From contig NC_066853.1 in the NCBI RefSeq assembly GCF_001640805.2, forward strand, positions 25,684,378 through 25,748,377: a stretch of DNA of 64,000 nucleotides, read 5' to 3'. This stretch comes from Lates calcarifer. Its lineage: Eukaryota; Chordata; Actinopteri; Centropomidae. Shown one piece after another: positions 12,401 to 22,697 of this stretch (within the stretch, counting starts at the first letter, position 1; every line of letters begins with the position of its first letter). Under the pieces are notes generated by a model. That model ran no database searches, had not been told where the DNA came from, and was given only the letters and a program-made list of their open reading frames with translations. The position numbers were made by a program, and so were the translations under genes.

Positions 12401-15400
12401 TTCTCTCTCACACATTGTCACAGTCAGTCCAACCCACTTCCAGGTTAGCTTCTATTCCATTAGCTCTCAGTGGTCAGTATATTTTTTCATAAAGCAGTGA
12501 TGGCTAACCATGTTCCACTGAGAGCCATCATTCAGCAGATTTTCATGCCAACTGATCACCTCAGTAGGTGACTGAGATCACTGATGAGATCCTCCCTTCT
12601 ACTCTACTCATTCGACAAGTGTTTATCAGTGAGTGGAGCCTTTAGTTGAAATGAAAACCCGCAGGCTGTTGGCTCTTCATGGCACGTCATTGGGCAATTA
12701 TCTCGAGAAAACTGACAAGATGCTTGTTCATACCTTTACTTCTGAGTTACTTTAACAAAAACAGGGTGGTCACAACGGCCAACCTTTCACTCAGGACTGA
12801 CACTTTTACTTTTACTTTCTCAAGAATTTTACATTGATGTGATTATAAATACAAGAGAGCCCACAGCAAATCTTGTCCTATCTTAAGACTATGTTAAGAA
12901 CAACAGACACTGTTAATGGCCTCTGTGTTATGTTGTTCTTCCATCTGACAGTGTCAGTCATGGACCAAGGTCAAACCTACAACAGAGGTGACTACCAGCC
13001 CCTCCTCCTCTACCCCTCCCCTACCTATCCATCTATTCTTTTATCTGTCTATCTGCAGTGAGTAGACAAAATAAGTCATCCAATGAAAGTAACTTCACTG
13101 TGCACAAAATTCACATGGTAAATACTGCTACTGCTGGGTCATATTAGGCTGTGTTTTTCAACTCAGAGCCTCAATGGAGCAGTTTTCCTGTAGGCTATTT
13201 AGTATTCAACCTGATATGATCCACCTGTGGAGCAAACTGATGAAATCAGTTCTGAGCTATAGTCCAGGAGAAGGTTATTTCAGGAAAACTCTCTCCTTTT
13301 TCTTCAGTCATTATTTGCACTAACCTGCAATGCCCCCAGACCAGATACTGTATATAAAGATAGTGGAGAAAAGACAGTCTTGCCTCCCAGTCATTGGTAG
13401 AGTCTGTTATTGCCTCTGGGAGCCGTGGCAACCAAAACATAATTGTGTGTGTTTAAAACAGCAACATTTTGGAGATAAAACACCTAATTTCAGTGGAATC
13501 GCTGCGATCTGTGGATCCACCCACATGGGCAAAATAAACCAGTGCAGATCTCTCACACTTAGCTGAAATTTGGTGACGATTAAAGCCAAAGTCAAAAGCT
13601 ACTGCTCCTCTCATCTCTCTGCAGGGGAGCCAGTTGCTAATTAACATCAAATTAGCTGCACCTTTAGAGTGATACTCTGAGCTCCTAAACCTGAAGCCAG
13701 TATTCAACCTCTACTTTACTCCACCATCAGCCTGCATGAAATCAAATATTATAGAGAAGCACTTCTCATTTCAAAGGTAGTCTCTCCTGACTGAAATTAT
13801 TTTGTCTACCCTCTGTATCTTTCTACTTCCCTCTATACCCAGCTGTGCTTTCATACTCCCATACCTTGCCACTGATAAACTCCTCTGCTCACCCCCTTTC
13901 CTAGTCGGAGTTTTGTGTGCGTATGTGTGATCTGATGCCCCCTCCACCTCCAACTGCTCGTTGTGCTTACCCAACTTTGTAAACCAGAGCAGACACTCAT
14001 ACCCCCCCCCCATCCCTCCCCTTTTTCCTGCCACGTCTCACCTTACTGCATCCCACCACGCCACTTTGTTTGGATTTTTATCTCCAGCCCAGTGATGGTA
14101 TTGTACCAGTTGTTGCTCGATGAAGTTTTCACAGCCTCAGTCTTCAGATGGTTTGTGTTCTGCTTTGATGCATGGATGTCTTTTTTTTTATTATTTGTCA
14201 TTGCTTTTGTTTTAACTTCACTCACCATATGCTCTTAAACAAAATATGCCTTCAGTTGAATTAATATACAGAATTATTGGTAGATTTTCTTGTTGGTCAG
14301 CCTGACCTTTGTGATGACCGTCATCGTTCCTGCTATCTCAGTAGATCGCTGGCTCCAGTGCTCAATGCTAACACCATAGCATACCCTAAATGGCTCTCAT
14401 TTCATCAAGACAGGACAGTAGTTTTATTTGAGAGTAGCCTCCTCGTGGTAAATTCAGACACATCACATCACTAGTTTTAGCCCCAGGTTAGTCATGAATG
14501 TTTTCTGATCTGGAGCCCCTACCGGCAGAATGATCAATGGCCAACAAAGCCTCATAGTTAACTTAAACAACATACAAAACCTCCAAACTACTCATATCAC
14601 TGTTCTTTTGACTAATACTTTTACAGCTACACTTTAGTGAAGTTGGACAGGCAACAAAAACCACCATGGTTAAATGAGACCGTTGACTGTTAGTCACAGA
14701 AAGGGTGTGAAGTTCAGTCACCCAATGATCTACCACAGTTCTTTGCTACTTCTGCCTTTGCTTCTGAGAGAGAACAGTCATTATCTGCAAAACTGCAACA
14801 GGTCATCTCTCAAAAATGGGATGATCAACCAATTCGAGTCAGTATTCTGGTGAGGGGAGTCTTGCTCTGGTCGCTGAATGGGACACAGCTACTAAGCTGA
14901 TTGATTACAGGTTTATTCAAAACTGCGTATTAAATATTTGCATGTGCTTAAATGGTAGCAGGGTGCATCGGAGCCAGCAACCCACTGATGTGTGCACACA
15001 TCACTTTGCTACGCTGACCTACAGAAAAATCTCCCAGCTACTTGGTGTATACTTCTAACATCCAGAATCAGATGTTGCTGTGTTTTTTTGAGCCCTTTAT
15101 TGATATGGTTTGAGCACTGCAATTTTTCATGATGATCTCAGCATGCTGCGACTCTTGTGACCCTGACCCTCAAAGGCTTCTCTTGTGCATGTCACATACC
15201 CTCCAAAGACCTAACATGTTTTCTGTACAGGTTGTGCCGTGTCATGTACTTGACCCTCAACACCTCTCTGTATTGTTGATGTTACTGAGTTCAGTGTGCC
15301 TGGTGCATAGTCAAGGCATGTCTACTGCACAACTCTACATTGTGGAGACCAGTTTGTTGGCTCGGCCAAACGAGGGCCACTGATTTTCACAGTGCAGATT

Positions 15401-16057
15401 GTTACTAACCGTCTCCCCCTCTACTGTACAGCGTATCACTGGGACACTTCTGACTGGATGCCGAGCACAAGGCTGTCAGACATTGAAGAGGTACCAGGCT
15501 ATGAGGCAGGTCCTGGCAGTGAAGTAGCAGGCTCAGCCCCCCGCCTTGGAGGAAGCACCCGTGAACTGGAGTCAGACTACTACCTGGGGGGCTATGACAT
15601 CGACAGTGACTACCCCCCTCCCCACGAAGAAGTGTTCTTGAGCCAAGACCAGCTGCCACCTCCTCTGCCCACAGGCGAGGACTATCCTGAGCCCTACACG
15701 CCACTGCCCACCAACCCACCGGTCTCCAAGGAGAGCACACTGAGCTCTGGCAGCACTGGGCGTCAGCATTCCAGGCCACACTTCCACCCCAGCCAATACC
15801 TGCCTCCCCACCAGCTGCCCCTTGGGGAGGTGCCCCACGGAGACTTCAGCACTTGTGGGGTAACCCCAGGAAATGGGGACACTGATGACTCTGTGTCACT
15901 GAATATGCGACTGTCTGTTGGTGCATCATCAGCCTCAGACATGTCAGCCCCCTGTGGGCTGGATGACTCTGAACATGGCAGCGACTTTGACAGTATGGAT
16001 GAGCTTCGTCGAGGGGTGACCATCATCACTGACTCACAGCAACAGACTGAGGTGTGA
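1074..16057 (+). CDS. fat3: FAT atypical cadherin 3, C-terminal ten exons (gene continues upstream of window)
   Basis: The spliced exons 1074-1208, 1346-1500, 2165-2416, 4555-4801, 5569-5722, 8282-8982, 9538-9651, 12118-12177, 12952-12987 and 15432-16057 join in frame with GT-AG borders and give about 825 residues ending at a TGA. Domain order is EGF-like, laminin G, EGF, EGF, calcium-binding EGF, one transmembrane helix and a cytoplasmic tail of roughly 400 residues. The tail, with blocks such as [24 protein letters not shown] and [12 protein letters not shown], resembles vertebrate FAT3 as I remember it far more than FAT1, FAT2 or FAT4. The family has 30-plus cadherin repeats, which must lie upstream of this window. 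FAT3 is a single-pass surface adhesion receptor that shapes neurite polarity, for example of retinal amacrine cells, through cytoskeletal partners of its tail. The downstream mtnr1b exon gives the expected synteny. I cannot tell which teleost paralogue (a or b) this is. Confidence 0.93.
1346..1500 (+). CDS. fat3: fat3 exon: start of laminin G domain
   Basis: After two bases completing a glycine codon the exon encodes [18 protein letters not shown] through [15 protein letters not shown]. This is the first half of a laminin G beta-sandwich and matches the FAT3 LamG start. The acceptor is TGCAG at 1341-1345 and the donor AAG|GTATGC at 1501. Length is 155 bp and the exon ends in phase 0. A (CA)28 microsatellite starts five bases into the following intron. 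Confidence 0.9.
1501..2164 (+). other. fat3 intron with (CA)n at its 5' end and (TG)n at its 3' end
   Basis: The 664-bp intron opens with donor GTATG, followed at once by (CA)28 at 1506-1561. It closes with (GT)18 at about 2123-2159, then the acceptor GAGCAG. The two tracts are reverse complements in the same transcript and could pair. No ordinary polypyrimidine tract lies next to the acceptor. The middle is AT-rich and otherwise featureless. Confidence 0.9.
2165..2416 (+). CDS. fat3: fat3 exon: core of laminin G domain
   Basis: This 252-bp, phase 0-0 exon encodes 84 residues beginning [13 protein letters not shown] and including [20 protein letters not shown] and [10 protein letters not shown], ending YFGAL. 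These are the conserved central laminin G strands of FAT3. A glycine-rich insertion ([12 protein letters not shown]) sits where human FAT3 has a shorter loop. The acceptor CAG at 2162-2164 follows directly on a (TG)n tract. The donor is CTG|GTAAGT at 2417. Confidence 0.92.
2460..2960 (-). repeat. Probable degraded interspersed (LINE-tail-like) repeat
   Basis: The phrase TATTTGATAGGGACAGATGC and the A-rich stretch after it resemble a widespread fish interspersed repeat, read here from memory. A degraded LINE reverse-transcriptase segment lies 500 bp further on, also on the minus strand, so both may belong to one old insertion. The boundaries are approximate. Confidence 0.3.
3452..3720 (-). mobile_element. 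LINE reverse-transcriptase fossil (L2/CR1-like)
   Basis: The minus strand encodes a run with [20 protein letters not shown] and [16 protein letters not shown]. These resemble the fingers region and motif A (FLDLxxAFDxxxH) of non-LTR reverse transcriptases common in fish L2/Rex-type LINEs. The second aspartate of the AFD motif is replaced by glycine and the frame stops on both sides, so this is a dead fragment within a fat3 intron. Confidence 0.72.
4555..4801 (+). CDS. fat3: fat3 exon: end of laminin G and start of next EGF
   Basis: The exon starts with a GTG valine codon and encodes residues including [40 protein letters not shown] and [13 protein letters not shown]. This is the C-terminal part of laminin G, with its conserved disulphide cysteines, and the first half of an EGF module. 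The acceptor is ACAG at 4551-4554 and the donor G|GTGAGT at 4802. Length is 247 bp, phase 0 to 1. Confidence 0.93.
4802..5568 (+). other. fat3 intron, no gene recognised
   Basis: A 767-bp intron. It contains a short (TG)n run at about 5421-5439 and ends in a pyrimidine-rich tract before CAG at 5566-5568. Nothing else was recognised. Confidence 0.75.
5569..5722 (+). CDS. fat3: fat3 exon: two EGF-like modules
   Basis: The exon completes a glycine codon and encodes [20 protein letters not shown], then [19 protein letters not shown] and [11 protein letters not shown]. This finishes one EGF module and supplies most of a second, with standard CxCxxxxxG spacing. The acceptor CAG ends at 5568 and the donor AC|GTGAGT is at 5723. 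Length is 154 bp; the last two bases pair with the first base of the next exon to restore a threonine codon. Confidence 0.92.
6393..6436 (+). repeat. (CT)n microsatellite
   Basis: Uninterrupted CT dinucleotide tract of about 44 bp inside a fat3 intron. Confidence 0.95.
6971..7515 (+). repeat. Degraded non-autonomous DNA element of the TTAAAGGA type
   Basis: It starts TTAAAGGAGTTTAGTCTGGA and contains TAGCATAAAGACTGGAA followed by GGGGAAACAGCTATGGTTCT. Further on are GCTAAGCTAGGCTATC and CATGAGATTAATAACCATCA. These phrases match, with decay, a very common percomorph-fish MITE whose consensus I recall. Recognition is from memory and the ends are approximate. Confidence 0.5.
8282..8982 (+). CDS. 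fat3: fat3 exon: calcium-binding EGF, transmembrane helix and juxtamembrane tail
   Basis: The largest fat3 exon in the window (701 bp). It encodes a calcium-binding EGF (DVNECD start, [25 protein letters not shown]) and a linker [12 protein letters not shown]. The single membrane span [21 protein letters not shown] lies at about 8475-8537 and is followed by basic stop-transfer residues [13 protein letters not shown]. The cytoplasmic part contains [57 protein letters not shown] and [11 protein letters not shown], all recognisable FAT3 tail blocks. The acceptor is TGCAG at 8277-8281 and the donor G|GTGAGT at 8983. A glycine-rich VVGGGGMMG stretch looks expanded compared with what I recall of the mammalian protein. 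Confidence 0.94.
8983..9537 (+). other. fat3 intron, nothing else recognised
   Basis: A 555-bp AT-rich intron between the transmembrane exon and the first symmetric tail exon. It ends in a pyrimidine-rich run before CAG at 9535-9537. Confidence 0.75.
9538..9651 (+). CDS. fat3: fat3 exon: cytoplasmic tail block
   Basis: This 114-bp exon (phase 1 on both sides) encodes [20 protein letters not shown] followed by [17 protein letters not shown], a strongly conserved FAT3 tail block. The acceptor is TTCAG at 9533-9537 and the donor G|GTAAGA at 9652. Because its length is a multiple of three and both borders share a phase, skipping it would preserve the frame. Confidence 0.93.
9652..12117 (+). other. 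fat3 intron with a dispersed-repeat segment
   Basis: The 2.5-kb intron is AT-rich. About 10437-10592 is a segment repeated in inverted orientation at about 48520-48655, annotated separately. The remaining short open frames have no recognisable similarity. Confidence 0.7.
10437..10592 (+). repeat. Dispersed repeat segment, second copy near 48.6 kb
   Basis: About 135 bp starting GTGACATTTGGTCCGACTG can be aligned by eye with the reverse complement of about 48520-48655. Both copies keep the core phrases ACATTTGGTCCG, CAGAGATGGTCT and CTTCATCCA. The second copy lies next to an L2-like LINE fragment, so a LINE origin is plausible. Confidence 0.75.
12118..12177 (+). CDS. fat3: fat3 short cytoplasmic exon (60 bp)
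   Basis: Encodes [20 protein letters not shown], matching the FAT3 tail segment I recall as ASIVTVIQLVNNVVDTIENE, a very close match. The acceptor CACAAG ends at 12117 behind a good pyrimidine tract. The donor is G|GTACCA at 12178. It is phase 1 on both sides, so it can be skipped without a frameshift. Confidence 0.92.
12178..12951 (+). other. fat3 intron, nothing else recognised
   Basis: A 774-bp intron between two symmetric short exons. No repeat or coding similarity was recognised. Confidence 0.7.
12952..12987 (+). CDS. fat3: fat3 microexon (36 bp)
   Basis: Encodes [12 protein letters not shown], matching the FAT3 tail segment before YHWDTSDW. The acceptor is CTGACAG ending at 12951 and the donor G|GTGACT at 12988. 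At 36 bp, in phase 1 on both sides, it is a genuine microexon that most gene finders would miss. Support is the exact in-frame match between its neighbours and the conserved peptide. Confidence 0.9.
12988..15431 (+). other. fat3 last intron, nothing clearly recognised
   Basis: A 2.4-kb intron before the terminal coding exon. It contains pyrimidine-rich and C-rich stretches, for example near 13,990-14,040, but I saw no identifiable gene or complete element. It ends CTGTACAG at 15424-15431. Confidence 0.65.
15432..16057 (+). CDS. fat3: fat3 terminal coding exon with PDZ-ligand C-terminus
   Basis: Encodes [20 protein letters not shown], then [35 protein letters not shown] and [16 protein letters not shown], and ends in QQQTEV before TGA at 16055-16057. 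These blocks are diagnostic for FAT3. Proline-rich runs are candidate sites for SH3, WW or EVH1 partners, as reported for FAT-family tails. The terminal T-E-V fits a class I PDZ ligand. The mammalian FAT3 end as I recall it is T-Q-V and FAT1 ends T-E-V, so the ligand class is kept. The acceptor CAG ends at 15431. Confidence 0.95.
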
Positions 16058-16952
16058 TTGGTTGACCAGTGCAGGGATGCTATGAGGTGTAAAATGGGCC
16101 AGAAGGAGCATAAGATTAGTGTAGATACAGGGAGATGCACAAGTGGATGGAGATCACAGGGGATGAAATGCTTTGTCAACAAGGCTAGGTACTGCTACAA
16201 CCATATACTCTAATGACCTTAAAACCACAAATTCAAAACCACATTTAACTTATTTTAAGAAATATCCTACCATGCAGTTCCGTCCAGAAATGGAAGTGTC
16301 ATGTTTTACAGTACCATAAACAACAGACTCAGTGTTGTCAGCCCTGTCCCCAAAGTGCACAACTGTCCTGTTCCTATAGGGAGTCATTTGTAATGTGAAA
16401 AGAGTGGGATAGAGAATGTGAATGAGAAAGATTAATCCAAGAGAGATTAAAATTTACAGATGTGGTAGAGAAAATTTGAAAAAAGAGAAAGGACAATCAT
16501 GAAAGTGAAAGGGTTGTTTGGTTCCCTGCTCCTTCACAGAAGCCCATCGGGCCACTTCTTTCTAAAAAAGACACAAGTCCCCATTTTCCCTTTTTCTTCC
16601 TTGGATTTGTAAAATTTGTAGTGCCCGGAGCTTGTACAGACTTTGTAAAATAGTATGACCTTACAGGTGAATAAGTATGAATCAGTGTTCTGGCCACATT
16701 TCAAAAAGCCATTTATTTGTTTTGATGTGGAATGTGCTTGCTCCTCTCCCAGAAATATTGAGATCCCCACCAAGCCATGACATTTCAATGATCCTCTCTC
16801 ATGAGCCCAAAATGCAAAATGTTTTTTTGTACCATGTTTTGTGTGGAAGCCAAGAGCAGCTGTAGTTGTTAATGTATTTCAATGCCTGTAATCACAAGAT
16901 CATAAATCAGTTAAACCTATCTCCAAGTAAGACGCAGTATTTATATTTAGTC

Positions 16953-17455
16953 TTTAAAGGAGCAGTGTGTAGGACTGGTGAGAATGCAGATTGCAACCAA
17001 CTGAATACTCTCACACCTCCCTTTCCAAGTGTGCCAGAGAGTCTACGGTGGCCGTTAGGTGATAAAATGACGTCAACTACCCCATCGACTAGTCTGTCAC
17101 GTGAAGGGTTTCGTTTACATTGCTGTTTTTAGGTATATTAACCTCTCCGTTTTCATCTTCTTTGTCTTCCGTACACAAGCTGCTTTGTCAGTGTAAAAAC
17201 ATGAAAGGCCATATATGGAGCCACTGTTTGGTTTGGTTTGTCTATCCTGAGCTCCAGTAGAAACGTGGCAGCACAAAGTTGTTGACTCCGTGGAAGAGAA
17301 CCCACTCAATATGTAGATAAAAATGGCTCATTCTAAGTGATCAACACAACAGTTATTAATTTTAGGTGATTATTCACTAATAAAAATGTACCTATGTATA
17401 ATATATTCTATTTCTGCTAATATATCTCTGTAAATGTTACACACTGGATCTTTGA
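16953..17455 (+). mobile_element. Non-autonomous DNA element (MITE) in the fat3 3'UTR
   Basis: The left end TTTAAAGGAGCAGTGTGTAG and the right end (reverse complement TCAAAGATCCAGTGTGTAAC) form imperfect terminal inverted repeats about 500 bp apart. Internal phrases such as AGATTGCAACCAACTGAATA, TACGGTGGCCGTTAGG and GGTGATTATTCACTAAT match a very common percomorph MITE as I remember it. It has no coding capacity. Confidence 0.8.
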
Positions 17456-18758
17456 GGACTGATCTCCTGGGATAAATATTTAATTCTGACACCAACACTG
17501 CTCCATCTTGCTGGACTTGACTGTAATGGACCATTTTTATATTGTCATATTTTTGCTTAAGTAAATGACCTGAATAATATCCATAACTGGATAAACTTTT
17601 CAGAAATAGATGTGGGCATCACAAAAACACAGTGTGTTATGTTGTAAAAATGACATAATTAAGACACGATCATGAGAAAATAATCTATCCCCAGAGTTAA
17701 GTAGAAATGTTGATACAGAAATCCTTAGCAACTACAGCTACTCTTTGCTTCAGTCATTTTGTTTTGTGGAATTGCTTTAACAATTTTGCACTAGTGATTT
17801 GGTATTGGTTCATCATGATGTTTTTGATTAAATTTTGTGCCATAGTTTAATTGTTCTTTCTTCTGAAATAGGTGAAAAGACATTGTAAAGGATACAGTGT
17901 CACAATGTCTCAAACACCAGCTGCATTATTCTGTGAGCCTGAGTCAAATTTGATCTGTTTAATGTTGTCACACCGTTATTTCCAAAAAGCCATGTGGGGC
18001 AGACACATTTTTAGTGATATTGCATTCCAATGTTTTCTGTTACTTTGTAGCATCTTCACCACGTTTGCAGACAGAAGTCAAACCCTTATCCAGGTCACTA
18101 ATGGCTTAGTTCCCATCTGGCCTCCAGGACAGACAGCACATCCGACTGCTTCAGATCGTCACTGTATTGTACTATAATCTGCCTGATCCACTCGGGCATC
18201 CAGCTCCTTTTTTCTTTGTAAAAGATGTATGTTTGTGTTTAAATCTCTGTACAGTGTACATAGCTAGGTTGTTAAAATGCAGATTTTGTAGATATGGAAT
18301 TGAATCCTGAACTGCCTTTGAGTTTTTTTGTTGGACTGTTTGATGTGAATGTGGACAATAAGAGACTGTGGAATATCAGTTATTTTCACATCATTCCTCC
18401 TCTGCCACTGACTCTACGCTCAAAGTTGTTTTTACTCTTTTAGCATTGCTTTTTAATTCCACATGGATGCCATTTAAATATTCTAGGTGAATTTTGCACA
18501 GTATTAAATCCAGACATTTCATCCCAGCAGATGGTTTGTATTTTGTTTTGTTAAAACATTTTTATGGTAATGAGGGAAAGTTTTTGTACATTTCTTTCAT
18601 CTGGAATGTTTTGATGAATTTCTAATGTTCTTTTCAGGTCTGTTTGTTTTCAAAGACATTAGGCAGTGTCAAAAATATGTCCCCTATCTGCAGAAATTAA
18701 GTGTACAAAGTAAGTGCTTTTTTTTTACTTTTGTTTTTTTTTTTAATTCAGTGCAGAA

Positions 18759-18764
18759 AATAAA
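18759..18764 (+). terminator. Candidate fat3 polyadenylation signal AATAAA
   Basis: A canonical hexamer about 2.7 kb after the fat3 stop codon, preceded by long T tracts and followed by a T-rich stretch. Assignment to fat3 is inferred from position only. Confidence 0.4.
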
Positions 18765-18785
18765 AAGGTTCTTGCTCACCATGTT

Positions 18786-20790
18786 TACTGTTTTTCAAAT
18801 CTGAGATAAATCCACCCTTACACATCACATCTGTTCACTGACAGCCATGTTAAATACTTTTGGATAATACTTTGCATTGCACAGTCTCGCACATCTGACT
18901 TGCTGTTGTCAGTATCACTCACCCACTACAATTTGCCTTGGCCAAAGACCAGAGATCAAAGTTTTCTTGTCCCTCCACTGATAATGTCATATTGCAGAGC
19001 TGTGTAGAGAATGAGTTTGTACTGTATGGAAACTGTATTTAGGATAATGACAATAAGAGTCAAAGTGTAAAGCTGTGGTAGTCAAATTAGTGCATGTGTA
19101 TGTCTCACAAATCAGTCTAAAATATGACCATAAAATGTATTTTAATTGATTTGACAAGTAAAACAGAAAAAAAAGAAAACTTGACAGACTCCTCCCCAGT
19201 GTCAGGGTTGACCATCTGACCTTTTCATATAACTGGCGTCTTGAGTAATGAATTGCATTCTGCTGTGGTAAAATGTTTCAAGAGTCCTGGCAGCACATGA
19301 GCACACAGGGTATCTCCATCTTCAGTAAAGATGGAACAGATGATTGAATAGCTTTTTTTTTTTAAATGGATTTATAGTTGGTTGGTCAGACCACCACTTT
19401 GACCAAGACTGAAACCCAGTAACACAACACAGCAACACTGAGGTGGAAAATTTTGTTTTGTAGTTAAATATCTCTACAGCTACTAGATAGAGTGAAACCT
19501 GGTTCAGACATTAATTTCCCTCTTGCTATCAACTGTACTAACTGCTGATCAAAAGTGTAGCGTGTCTAGTACTTAGGTTTATGACTGATGACATTCCCAT
19601 CAGCCTCAGCTAAACTTTGTGTTTAGTGCTAAATCTCCATCATTGTGGAACTGTGCATATGTTAGACATAAATTAACACAGAAAGGCCCTGGATCACCAC
19701 CACTAATCATCTACACAAGGAAAATGTCTGGAGGTTTATGTATGCAGCAGAAACTTATTGTTGTCTGAGATATGCAGTGTCACAAGAGTCTGTCAAGAGC
19801 AAGTGATGGCTCTTTTTGGGTTGAATTCACTGGACATGTTGAAGATTGGACAGTCACCATGTTCGGCATGTGTAATAGTGTGAATCAATAGTGTCTGCCT
19901 ACAGGCCTCAACTGTTGAGCCTCTCTCGTTGTAGCCTCAGCTCCCAGATCCCCTCCGTCATCCTCATAAATAAAAAGGAAAAAATACAAAATAGAATAGA
20001 GAAGAACCATCTGCACGTAAATACCACCTAGGGTGAAGTTTTTATCAATCTACTATTTTTTGTGGAACTGCATGAACTGTAACTGACAGGTCTGGTGCTT
20101 ATTACTCAGAATCTGTTACAGTCATGTAGCAGCAGGTATCTGCGTATCTGAGTAAAGGCCCTCAGTATAGACTACCAACTGAGCTTTTGACCTCCGGTGG
20201 TACATTGGAGCTGGTTTTTTTTATTTTTTTATGAGTGAATCCTTTTGTTTGTTTTGTGCATAAAGACGCACAGGCACAAGGAAGTTAGAAAATACCCAGT
20301 CCTGTGATGACAAATGATACAGTAAGACAAGACATGCAGCAGTGCACCAGCTAATAATTGTAAAATAATGAAGGTTTTAAAATACTTAAATATGGGCTGG
20401 CTGCGGATCAGGAGGTAGTGCATGTCAACCATTGAGCACAGAAATGATGCTTCAATCCTGAGCTCTTCCTATCCACATGTTGAAGTGTCCTCCATATTAC
20501 AAAGCCATATCAAAAAATGTCTCAATGCAAAAAACAAACAACTGATGCAAGGTATGAGCAGGATAATACTCTCCAACTTGTACTGACAGAACCTGACATT
20601 CAGACTGTGAAGATCAAACAGAGAAAATCCTTCCTCTCTTTTTTCTTCAGCTGGAAATGACAGTTACCTACACGGTACCTGATTCTTTGATCTGTCAGAT
20701 TTTTGTTAGGTCACTCATTTTTTATTTTTATGTCTTCTATGCAATTTGACATTCCAACCTGCCATTTTTGTTGAGTTCAAGTACAACATT
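18786..20790. other. Intergenic, nothing recognised
   Basis: AT-rich sequence with several homopolymer T runs. I saw no gene, RNA gene or identifiable element. If the fat3 transcript extends further, part of it would be 3'UTR. Confidence 0.5.
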
Positions 20791-21320
20791 ACTCAGTTTT
20801 AGTTGGAAAAGTTAAAAACCCCAAACCAAGCCAGAAATCTTAATGTCGTCTTGGACCTGACTTTTAACAGCCACATTAGGACAATTACAAAGCCAGCCTA
20901 CTATCACCTTAACAACATATCAGGGATTAAAGGATTTATGTCTCAGCAGGATTCGATTACTTTAAAAGTGTTTTTACAGGTTTCTTAAAACAATCAGATA
21001 GCTGCAGCTGATTCAGAATACTGCTGCGTGGATCATATCAGTCTAGTTCTCAGATCTTTATACTGGTTTCCAGAGGACCGATTTTTTAAAGAACTGCTGT
21101 TGGTTTATAAAGCTCTGAATGGTTAGAGCCCAAATACATTTCTGATCTGCTGCTACCTTATGAACCATCCAGACTCGTCATGTTGTCCTGTACAGTTCTG
21201 CTTTCTGTCCCCAGAGTCAAAACTAAAGCTGGAGAAGCAGCTTTCAGTTTTTATGCTCCACATATCTGGAACAAACTCCCAGAGCTGAAGACTCTGTTCA
21301 CCACTGCCGTTAATTAATAA
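20791..21320 (+). mobile_element. L2-like LINE fragment, C-terminal end of ORF2
   Basis: Broken + strand frames give FNSHIRTITKPAYYHLNNIS, a phrase typical of the region after the reverse transcriptase in fish L2-type LINEs. Further on, LLLVYKALNG-, LLPYEPSR- and AAFSFYAPHIWNKLPE-like stretches appear in shifted frames. It is 5'-truncated and frameshifted, so inactive. Confidence 0.8.
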
Positions 21321-22697
21321 TAATGGATAATCACTTATTTCTTACACTGCACTGATATTTTGCTATCTGAAATATCCTAAGGTATCTACAGACATACATC
21401 AGAAAGAGAAGTGTTTGCAGTGTAGTCCTGCTCTTGAACTTCAGATAAATCTGAATCTCTAAATTTAAATCATGAATAAAATGACTACAAAGAGAAAGAA
21501 CTCCTAAAATACAACTACAAACAGACACAATACATTTTCTGTAATGTGTAGGCCTTTTATAGGGGGTGTATGGTATGATGTAAAATTAGGAAGTAGCTTG
21601 AGGGTAACAGAGGTTGTCTGAAGTGGCATAGAAGTTATTTGACCCTGAGTGAATTACAGGAAAGGACCCTGCGATGGTCATTTTTGGATAAGTTGAAAGA
21701 GTCCAGCAATCCTTAGGAGAAAATCACTACATCCTGATCACATTATAAAATGATACACAGTATGGCTCTGAACAACTGTCTGGTCCTTAATGTGAGAGTG
21801 ACCCAGTAACATGAAACCAATTCTCTCTCCTGATGCTGTTTAGGTGAAGCAGAGTGGTTGTGTCTGTCTTTAGTGTCACCGTTTGTTCAAATGGCTCTGG
21901 TTGTCATTGAAGAAATGATCCTGCTGAGGCCACTGCACATCTGATTTGATCACATCTGACAACCTTTGTGCTCTATACTCAGGCCTGCAGGAATGACAAT
22001 GAAATCACTCAAGGGGACAATATCATAGTAACAAATATTCCATTTCTTATTCACTGGTAATGGCTTCAGGTTCAAGGGAAATTTTCAGGTAATGTAGAAC
22101 ATGCTCAGTCCTGTAAATGAGTTCAGTGTGCTCTTGGTCTTCTGATATGTCCTCATTAGTCTTTGCTTTGTTTTTGCTCTAAACTTAACCAGGCAGTCAA
22201 TATGCTCATCTTCAGAGGACTGTGTACTGCCCCACCAGAGTCAGTACTCTTAATAAAGTGAAACTTTTTAATGCATTTTAATATTATTACTATTATTACT
22301 GTATAAGTTATGAGTCTATTTAGTATTTCCTTTCCTAATGGATACTGTGATACCCTCCCATCTCTGTCTAATACAAGTCAATGGGTGTAAAAATAACCAC
22401 AATAAAACCAACAGTTAGTGACTAAGTAGCAAATTAAAACCTCGCAGAAGTGAGTCTGTCCCTCTAATTTCTTGTGCTGTCACTATTTGTATCTTATCAG
22501 TAGAGAGGCAGCTTTTCTATTCCAATCTTTGAAGCAATGAAGTATTAAATAAGGGCTAATTGTGTTATCAGTATGATACACATTACAGCCATATGTTTAT
22601 GATTGTGTTACTTTGAGCTCAGATGTTATTCAACTTCTTCCTGTTTATATCAAACAGGATGTGTCCTACAGTAGCCTGTGTAGGACACATCAAAGTA
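21321..22697. other. Intergenic, nothing recognised
   Basis: AT-rich non-coding sequence between a LINE fragment and a Tc1-like remnant. No feature could be supported. Confidence 0.55.

Larger units (their letters stand above)
16058..18785 (+). other. Probable fat3 3' untranslated region
   Basis: AT-rich non-coding sequence runs from the stop codon to a polyadenylation signal AATAAA at 18759-18764, which sits behind T-rich runs. The end is inferred from that hexamer; an earlier AATAAA near 17382 lies inside the inserted DNA element. Long 3'UTRs are usual for FAT3, but transcript data would be needed to fix the end. Confidence 0.5.
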
